Source: an uncultured Burkholderiales bacterium (GTDB lineage Bacteria > Pseudomonadota > Gammaproteobacteria > Burkholderiales > Burkholderiaceae_C). Taken from it: a stretch of 38,743 nt of DNA. Under the pieces are notes generated by a model. That model made no database searches. It saw only the letters and a list, made by a program, of their open reading frames with translations, and was not told where the DNA came from. The stretch is taken from positions 1 through 38,743 of the forward strand of contig CAIRQX010000108.1 in assembly GCA_903880855.1 (NCBI GenBank). Reading direction: 5' to 3'. Shown piece by piece: positions 33,854 through 38,743 of the stretch (positions within the stretch are counted from its first letter, which is position 1; each line of letters opens with the position of its first letter). The position numbers were made by a program, and so were the translations under genes.

Positions 33854-33923
33854 AGCAAAGCTCCTGCTAAAAGTGTCAAAAAGTCACACATGAAGGATTT
33901 CAAGGGTGGTTTCCATAACCTCT

Positions 33924-33939
33924 AGCAAGACTGATGCCA
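33924..33939 (-). promoter_or_regulatory. Sigma-54 promoter of the TPR-like gene
   Basis: On the minus strand: TGGCATCAGTCTTGCT. GG and GC are ten bases apart and TTGCT fits the -12 consensus. The leader would be about 60 bases. It places the TPR-like gene in the same regulon as the flagellin. Confidence 0.65.
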
Positions 33940-34067
33940 GCGTACTTTTGTTTTTAACGACCCAATACTTAGGGCACGCTCAGGATTAAAAGATCTTCCT
34001 GAAAAGCAGTGTTTGTCTTTTTAGATACAAACAACTTGTAGCTAAACTCTTCACGTAAAGGATCTCA

Positions 34068-35801
34068 ATGACAATGGAACTAGCCGCACTTTTCACCAAA
34101 TGCGAACAACTACAACAATCAGGCAAATCTGATGAGGCTATAAGTACTTATAAGTCTTGGCTGAATACTTCTAAAGATTCAAACCGATATATGGGTTGGT
34201 TTAATTATGGATCTTTGTTGCAATCGACCGGCAATACTTTGGAAGCGGTAGCAGCTTATAAAGAGTGCCTGAAGGTTCAATCACGATTCCCCCAAGCCCT
34301 GATAAATCTCGGGCTAACTCTTGAGAAACTAGGGAATCGTGACGAGGCATTACAACAATGGGCCTCACTTGTGAGCCAGCGCTATTTGCAAGATCCCCCG
34401 CCATCGGACATGGTGACTATGGCTCTTAACCATATTGGCCGAGTACAAGAGGAGCTAAAACTATATGACCTAGCAGAACAAGCGCTGGAAGAAAGTTTAA
34501 CCATCAACCCAAAGCAGCCCCCCGCTTTACAACATTGGGTTCATATACGCCAAAAATCTTGTTCGTGGCCAGTCTTCAAAACTTTGCCTAATATCACTCG
34601 AAATGAGATGCTTATGGCAACATCGCCTCTGGCAATGTTGGCCTTGACAGATGATCCCGTGCAGCAACTGCTAACTTGTTTTGCATTTGTAGAACGAACC
34701 TACAGCTTTAAACAAGAAAATTTAAGTCAAGATCGCAAATACAACCATGAGCGATTGAGAATTGGTTTTGTCTCAGGAGATTTATGTGTTCATGCCGTAG
34801 GCTTGCTTTTAGCGGAATTTTTAGAAGGACTAGACCGCAACAAGAATGAAATTGTGGGTTACGACTTTAGTCCTGAAGATGGAACTCCTCATAGAGAAAG
34901 ACTAAAAAAGGCCTTTGACCAGATTCGTTCAGTACATTCCCTAAATGACAGACAAGTCGCAGAGCAAGTATTAGTTGATGAAATTGATGTATTGATAGAT
35001 CTGCATGGACTGAGCTCAGGCGCTAGACCTGGAATATTTGCTCTGCACCCTGCACCTAAACAAGGTATTTACCTTGGTTTTATAGGAACCACAGGAATGC
35101 CTTGGTATGACTTTGTTATTTCAGACCCATATGCGTTACCAGAGGAGCTAACAACTCACTTCACAGAAAAACCGCTTTATATACAAGGTAGTTTTATTCC
35201 GATCACGCATGATAAAACTCCCATTCGAGAGGCCTCTCGTAGCGAATTTGGTATAAAAGAAGACTCATTTGTGATGGCTGCGTTCGGTAATGTTTATAAA
35301 ATTACGCCTGAAATGTTCTCAACCTGGATGGGTCTTTTAAAAGACATACCAAATTCAATTCTGTGGATCATTGACGACAACCCAACCACCACCAAAAATC
35401 TCAAAACCCAAGCTGCTTTAGCCAAAGCTGATATCAGCAGGATTCAATTTACACCCCGATCAGCGCATCTTGAATACAAAGCCAAGCTTAAGTTGGCTGA
35501 TGTGTTTTTAGACACTTTCCCATACAACTGTGGTTCAACCACCAATGATGTTTTGAATGCTGGCGTTCCCATAGTAACTATTAGTGGGAAATCATTAGTT
35601 TCTCGAATGGGAGGGAGTATTCTTAAAGCAATCAAAATGGAATCTCTTATTTGTAAAAACATGATCGAATATTCGGAGAAAGTAATTTCACTGGCTAAGC
35701 AGCCAATTTCAAAAAAACAGAACTTCAAGTTCGAATGGCCATTAAATATTGCAAATTCATTAGAGTCGGAATTGCAATTGTTAGTTAGTAAAAAAGACTA
35801 A
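34068..35801 (+). CDS. OGT/SPINDLY-like protein glycosyltransferase (GT41) with N-terminal TPRs
   Basis: 577 residues. TPR repeats occupy about 1-160 (WFNYGSLLQSTGNTLEAVAAYKECL is followed by the next repeat AQALINLGLTLEKLGN-like). The GT41 catalytic part is about 222-560: RIGFVSGDLCVHAV, then HGLSSGARPG, YLGFIGTTGMPWYDF, FGNVYKITPEMFSTWMGLL with the lysine in the position of the UDP-binding lysine of OGT, and ADVFLDTFPYNCGSTTNDVL. These enzymes transfer a sugar, GlcNAc in eukaryotes, to Ser/Thr. AAAGGA is five bases before the ATG. It stands next to the flagellin locus and 6 bases ahead of a GT92 gene, so flagellin is a plausible target. The gene is AT-rich compared with the flagellar genes. 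Confidence 0.85.
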   Translation: MTMELAALFTKCEQLQQSGKSDEAISTYKSWLNTSKDSNRYMGWFNYGSLLQSTGNTLEAVAAYKECLKVQSRFPQALINLGLTLEKLGNRDEALQQWASLVSQRYLQDPPPSDMVTMALNHIGRVQEELKLYDLAEQALEESLTINPKQPPALQHWVHIRQKSCSWPVFKTLPNITRNEMLMATSPLAMLALTDDPVQQLLTCFAFVERTYSFKQENLSQDRKYNHERLRIGFVSGDLCVHAVGLLLAEFLEGLDRNKNEIVGYDFSPEDGTPHRERLKKAFDQIRSVHSLNDRQVAEQVLVDEIDVLIDLHGLSSGARPGIFALHPAPKQGIYLGFIGTTGMPWYDFVISDPYALPEELTTHFTEKPLYIQGSFIPITHDKTPIREASRSEFGIKEDSFVMAAFGNVYKITPEMFSTWMGLLKDIPNSILWIIDDNPTTTKNLKTQAALAKADISRIQFTPRSAHLEYKAKLKLADVFLDTFPYNCGSTTNDVLNAGVPIVTISGKSLVSRMGGSILKAIKMESLICKNMIEYSEKVISLAKQPISKKQNFKFEWPLNIANSLESELQLLVSKKD

Positions 35802-35807
35802 ATAAGC

Positions 35808-36620
35808 ATGCATTTAGGAATATGCACCATTCAACGAGATCGAGCAAAATGGCTTGCTGAATGGGTAGCATTTCATTACGTTGTAGGCTTCAGGAAGTTT
35901 TTCATTTATTTACATAAATGTAATGACCACTCTTCAGATGTAGTACTTTCTTTAAAGAAATTCTTTGATATTGAATGTTTCACCATTCCTGATGAAACAC
36001 AACGACCACAGCTCATAAGCTACCAACATGCATATAACGAGTTTGGACACACAGTTGATTGGATGGCATTTATAGACGGAGACGAGTTTTTATTTCCGAC
36101 TGCAAAAAAAAATATCTCAGAAGTACTTAAGGATTTTCATTACGAAAAACTCTCAGCCCTGGGTGTTTGGTGGTCATGTTTTGGAAGTAGCCACCATATC
36201 AAAGAACCAGAGGGTTTAATAATTGACAACTACAAATTTAGATCTTCTATCGATTTCGAGGCAAATCGGCACATCAAAAGTATAGTCAGAGGCCATCAAG
36301 GATCGAATTTTTCTGTGTCACAAAATGCCCATATATTTAATACTATTTATGGAACTTATGACGAAAATATGCGACTAATAGATGCCGGTTTTATGCCTGA
36401 ACTAGAACCCACCTACTTAGAACTTCGAATCAATCATTACGTATGTCAGAGCTTTGAATTTTTCAAAAATTTCAAACAAAACAGCGGTGCAGCGGATGCA
36501 GGGCCACTTGCGGTTCGTTCTGATGAGTGGTGGGTTAAACACAATCGCAACGAAGTAGAAGACGATTCGATTACAAAATTTCGGCCACAGCTGCTTGAAG
36601 TTTTAAAAGAAATAAATTAA
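35808..36620 (+). CDS. GT92-like (DUF23) glycosyltransferase
   Basis: 270 residues, no membrane segment. The N-terminus LGICTIQRDRAKWLAEWVAFHYVVGFRKFFIY matches GT92 proteins in having an Asn/Gln-Glu-Trp-type start, here cited for positions 3-34. The metal/nucleotide motif FIDGDEFLF is at 89-96 (Asp90, Asp92). Late motifs are INHYVCQSFEFFKNFK. It lies six bases after the GT41-like gene and three bases before the next, so the three form an operon. Together they may build a glycan on a protein or lipid; the sugar is unknown. Confidence 0.78.
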   Translation: MHLGICTIQRDRAKWLAEWVAFHYVVGFRKFFIYLHKCNDHSSDVVLSLKKFFDIECFTIPDETQRPQLISYQHAYNEFGHTVDWMAFIDGDEFLFPTAKKNISEVLKDFHYEKLSALGVWWSCFGSSHHIKEPEGLIIDNYKFRSSIDFEANRHIKSIVRGHQGSNFSVSQNAHIFNTIYGTYDENMRLIDAGFMPELEPTYLELRINHYVCQSFEFFKNFKQNSGAADAGPLAVRSDEWWVKHNRNEVEDDSITKFRPQLLEVLKEIN

Positions 36621-36623
36621 TTA

Positions 36624-37439
36624 ATGAAAAGTTTTATCTATCAAATTTGCTACTCTGAAGAAACTAGTCAAAGCATTCAACCTGGCTTTCTGTTGCTTGA
36701 TAACTTAACCAATGAACGATCAGACTGGCGTGAGCTTTGGGTAATTCGCAAATTTTTAAAAAATAACAACTTAGATGACGACTCGTTATACGGATTTTTG
36801 TCACCCAAATTTTCTCAAAAAACATTACTAGACCACCAAGGAATTCAAGACTTCCTGATTTCTAATTATCAGGGTGAAGATTTAGTCAGCTTTAGTCCTT
36901 TTTGGGATTTAATGGCGATATTTAAAAACGTATTTGAACAAGGGGAATTTTTCCATTCCGGACTATCAAATACTTGTCAGCAATTTGCGGAAAAATATTT
37001 ACCAAACTTAAATTTAGTAGATTCCATCATGGACAGTCGAAATACAATTTTTTGTAACTATTTTTTAGCAAATAAATTCTTTTGGTCTAATTGGCTCAAT
37101 CTTGCAGATCAATTATTTGAAGCTGCTGAAAACCCAAAGAGTGTGCTATTTTCGCTACTGAACAGTTCAACCACATATGGTGTTCAACAGCTTCCTATGA
37201 AAGTTTTTGTTCAAGAACGATTAGTCAGCATTTGTCTGCTTGCGAATCCTAATTTCAAGTGTCTTAATTACAGCCCTTTTAATACGGGTCCATCAACAAC
37301 GCCTTTTAATCAATTTTTCCACGAGGCAGTTGTAAGCGACGCCCTCAAGCGAGCCTATTTACAAACACGACACGCTAGCTATCTGAATGAGTTCGCTAAT
37401 CTTCGCAATAAGGTAATTCAAAGCCTAAAAAGTATTTGA
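36624..37439 (+). CDS. Unknown protein co-operonic with two glycosyltransferases
   Basis: 271 residues, soluble by composition, strongly aromatic (Phe, Tyr, Trp, Asn) and AT-rich. It starts three bases after the GT92 stop. The pattern of an N-terminal FIYQICYSEET, then FLLLDNLTNERSDWREL, and later FCNYFLANKFFWSNWLNLADQLFE is reminiscent of proteins in polysaccharide loci, but I cannot assign a family and see no clear DxD motif or Rossmann signature. A sugar-transfer or modification role is inferred from neighbours only. Confidence 0.6.
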   Translation: MKSFIYQICYSEETSQSIQPGFLLLDNLTNERSDWRELWVIRKFLKNNNLDDDSLYGFLSPKFSQKTLLDHQGIQDFLISNYQGEDLVSFSPFWDLMAIFKNVFEQGEFFHSGLSNTCQQFAEKYLPNLNLVDSIMDSRNTIFCNYFLANKFFWSNWLNLADQLFEAAENPKSVLFSLLNSSTTYGVQQLPMKVFVQERLVSICLLANPNFKCLNYSPFNTGPSTTPFNQFFHEAVVSDALKRAYLQTRHASYLNEFANLRNKVIQSLKSI

Positions 37440-37530
37440 GTTAGTATGATTTATCAAGACTTTATCTAAATTCTAGAAAATTAAATGGCTTGACAAGCTT
37501 TAAAAATATATTAATCAACAAGGATTGCAA

Positions 37531-38247
37531 ATGCATGATTTAATGATGAGCGCAGTACAAGGCGATGGAAATGCTGCTTTTCTAGTGGGTTCGGCTTATG
37601 AAAGTGGATCCAATGGATTAGAAAAAAATCTAAAAGAAGCACACAAGTATTACTTAATGGGTGCAACTAGCGGAAATATGAAAGCTCAATTCAATCTCGC
37701 TAGCATGTACGAAGAAGGACGTGGTTGCTCTGTGGATCTAAGGCAGTCCTACCTCTGGTATGAAAAAGCAGCTGAGCAAGGTGAATGGGAAGCGCAATAC
37801 AACCTTGGACTTTTTTTGACCGACGGAAAGGGATGCAACGTAGACACAACTCTTGCTCATATGTGGTTCTCAGTAGCAAGTAGCAGTGGAAATGCAGAGG
37901 CAATACACAACCGTGATGCATTAGCTGACTTTATCAAGTCAGAACAACTAGAAATATCTAACAAATGGGTGTCTGATTGGGTAAGCCAACCATGGAAAAA
38001 GGCTCGCCCCTCTTCTATTCAAAACACACAAAAAAAAGAATTTCGCGATGCCAATGGCCGCATTTTGAAAGATGGTGACGATGTAGTGCTCGTTAAGCAA
38101 GTAAAAATTAAAGGGTCAGATAAAGTTATCAATATCGGGACAAAGATTAAAAATATTTACATAGAAGATGCCGATTTCGAAATCACTTGCAAAATTGAAG
38201 GCATTGGAGCATTTCGATTAAAGAAAGAATTTGTACAAAAAATTTGA
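37531..38247 (+). CDS. Sel1-repeat protein fused to a PhnA/YjdM C-terminal domain
   Basis: 238 residues from ATG 37531, with AAGGA six bases upstream; the TTG at 37525 is discounted. About three Sel1-like repeats cover 12-120 (AHKYYLMGATSGNMKAQFNLA, YLWYEKAAEQGEWEAQYNLG, AHMWFSVASSSGNAEA). After a linker, 171-238 (FRDANGRILKDGDDVVLVK, VIKGSDKV-like, NIGTKIKNI, CKIEGIGAFRLKKEFV) match the C-terminal domain of PhnA/YjdM, but the zinc-ribbon half of that family is missing. The function of PhnA is not established despite its name. A possible -35 TTGACA is at 37491. It follows the glycosylation genes by 91 bases and converges on the repeat protein, with three bases between the stops. Confidence 0.8.
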   Translation: MHDLMMSAVQGDGNAAFLVGSAYESGSNGLEKNLKEAHKYYLMGATSGNMKAQFNLASMYEEGRGCSVDLRQSYLWYEKAAEQGEWEAQYNLGLFLTDGKGCNVDTTLAHMWFSVASSSGNAEAIHNRDALADFIKSEQLEISNKWVSDWVSQPWKKARPSSIQNTQKKEFRDANGRILKDGDDVVLVKQVKIKGSDKVINIGTKIKNIYIEDADFEITCKIEGIGAFRLKKEFVQKI

Positions 38248-38250
38248 TTT

Positions 38251-38742
38251 TTAACTAGATAGCAAAGCTGATATTTGACTACTTGTCATTGCAGTCAATT
38301 GGTTTGATGTTAAAGCGTTCACTTGGTCCGTTGAAAAAACTGCTAATTGAGAATTTTTTAGTGCTTGTATTTGCGCGGTCGTGATAGAAGCAATATCAAC
38401 AGTTTCTAAATATGGAATTTGAATAGTTGTCAAGGCGCCCAACTGTGAAGTCTGAAGATTACTCACTTGCTCTGTCGTCAAAGCAACCACTTGGTCTGTT
38501 GTCAGCGCAGCAATTTGCTTGGTTAATAGAGAAGCCACTTGATTCGTAGTCAGAATAGCAAGATCTCCCGTCTCCATCGCCGCAATCTGCTTATTCGTCA
38601 TGGCAACCAACTGCGAAGTCTGCAGATTACTCACCTGCTCCGTCGTCAGAGCAACCACTTGATCTGTTGTCAGCGCAGCAATTTGCTTGGTCAATAGAGA
38701 AGCCACTTGGCTTGTAGTCAACACAGCAAGATCTCCCGTCTC
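38251..38742 (-). CDS. Octapeptide-repeat protein, N-terminal part beyond the window
   Basis: 164 codons up to the right edge, with the frame open, so only the C-terminus is seen. A GTG at 38724 is inside the repeat and is not the likely start. The whole visible part is made of eight-residue units with the pattern L-T-T-x-Q-[VIL]-x-[ASN], for example LTTDQVVA, LTTEQVSN and LLTKQIAA. A higher unit of seven octapeptides (56 residues) repeats: the block beginning ETGDLA recurs 168 bases apart. The repeats become more diverse and stop with no extra domain at the C-terminus (SSQISALLSS). Such long repeat proteins usually are surface or secreted adhesin-like proteins or solenoids; that is inference. 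Confidence 0.75.
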   Translation of the reverse strand, partial: ETGDLAVLTTSQVASLLTKQIAALTTDQVVALTTEQVSNLQTSQLVAMTNKQIAAMETGDLAILTTNQVASLLTKQIAALTTDQVVALTTEQVSNLQTSQLGALTTIQIPYLETVDIASITTAQIQALKNSQLAVFSTDQVNALTSNQLTAMTSSQISALLSS

Positions 38743-38743
38743 C
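38407..38743. repeat. 168-base tandem repeat within the octapeptide-repeat gene
   Basis: Sequence starting CAGCGCAGCAATTTGCTTGG occurs at 38503 (with small changes) and 38671, exactly 168 bases apart, and the similarity runs into the edge of the window. The copies differ at scattered bases, mostly silent or conservative, so the duplication is not brand new. The array probably continues outside. Confidence 0.8.

Noticed and set aside
38407-38743. CRISPR array as explanation of the repeats at the right edge
   Set aside because: The repeats are in a continuous reading frame with a 24-base unit and 168-base period and have no unrelated spacers.
34068-38743. Mobile element or phage origin for the AT-rich right end
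   Set aside because: No transposase, integrase, terminal inverted repeats or phage structural genes were seen; only composition hints at transfer.

Overview
The window looks like a chromosomal segment of a betaproteobacterium in the Burkholderiales, most like Comamonadaceae (Limnohabitans/Rhodoferax type). This rests on the protein flavour, a moderate base composition, the tRNA-Met, the Pal and NUDIX proteins and the flagellar gene set; no taxonomic marker was searched. Most of it is a flagellar locus, flanked by envelope, housekeeping and glycosylation genes.

Region by region. (i) 1-5852: envelope sugar transfer and metabolism. Two PMT/ArnT-like (GT39) membrane glycosyltransferases, one cut by the left edge, flank a GtrB-GtrA-like fusion; an enoyl-CoA hydratase and a MipA/OmpV-like outer-membrane protein follow. 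(ii) 5868-7263: a small AT-rich patch with a secreted orphan, a multi-spanning membrane protein and an overlapping winged-helix protein. (iii) 7311-8892: tRNA-Met(CAT), a NUDIX hydrolase and a Pal-type OmpA lipoprotein. (iv) 9232-12406: a ParA/MinD-type ATPase overlapping an unknown partner, then a membrane-anchored FMN/3Fe-4S glutamate-synthase-like protein. (v) 28967 down to 12403, mostly minus strand: a Cys-rich small protein, a sigma-54 activator, fliE, fliF, fliG, fliH, a FliF-tail-like gene, fliI, fliJ; then a plus-strand methyltransferase-like gene; then fliO, fliP, fliQ, fliR, flhB and three unusual genes (SPOR protein, acidic protein, Ala-rich coiled-coil protein). (vi) 28996-33853: a 1392-residue flagellin and, upstream of it, a TPR-like protein. 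(vii) 34068-38743, AT-rich: an OGT/SPINDLY-like (GT41) protein, a GT92-like glycosyltransferase, an unknown protein, a Sel1 protein with a PhnA/YjdM C-terminal domain, and the end of a protein built of 8-residue repeats.

How they work together. The fli genes encode the MS ring (FliF), rod adapter (FliE), part of the switch (FliG), the ATPase complex (FliH, FliI, FliJ) and the export gate (FliO, FliP, FliQ, FliR, FlhB). Four sites matching the sigma-54 consensus with the correct GG-N10-GC spacing lie before the activator/fliE operon, fliO, the flagellin and the TPR-like gene, so the local activator probably controls a sigma-54 regulon here. The GT41 and GT92 genes beside the giant flagellin suggest glycosylation of the filament, which is inference from position.

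The most unusual items are: a separate 204-residue membrane protein, between fliH and fliI, that repeats the FliF second membrane segment and FliG-binding tail; the giant flagellin with internally duplicated modules; the absence of fliK, fliL, fliM and fliN from where they usually sit, with an opposite-strand methyltransferase-like gene there instead; and the Sel1-PhnA fusion next to the octapeptide-repeat protein.
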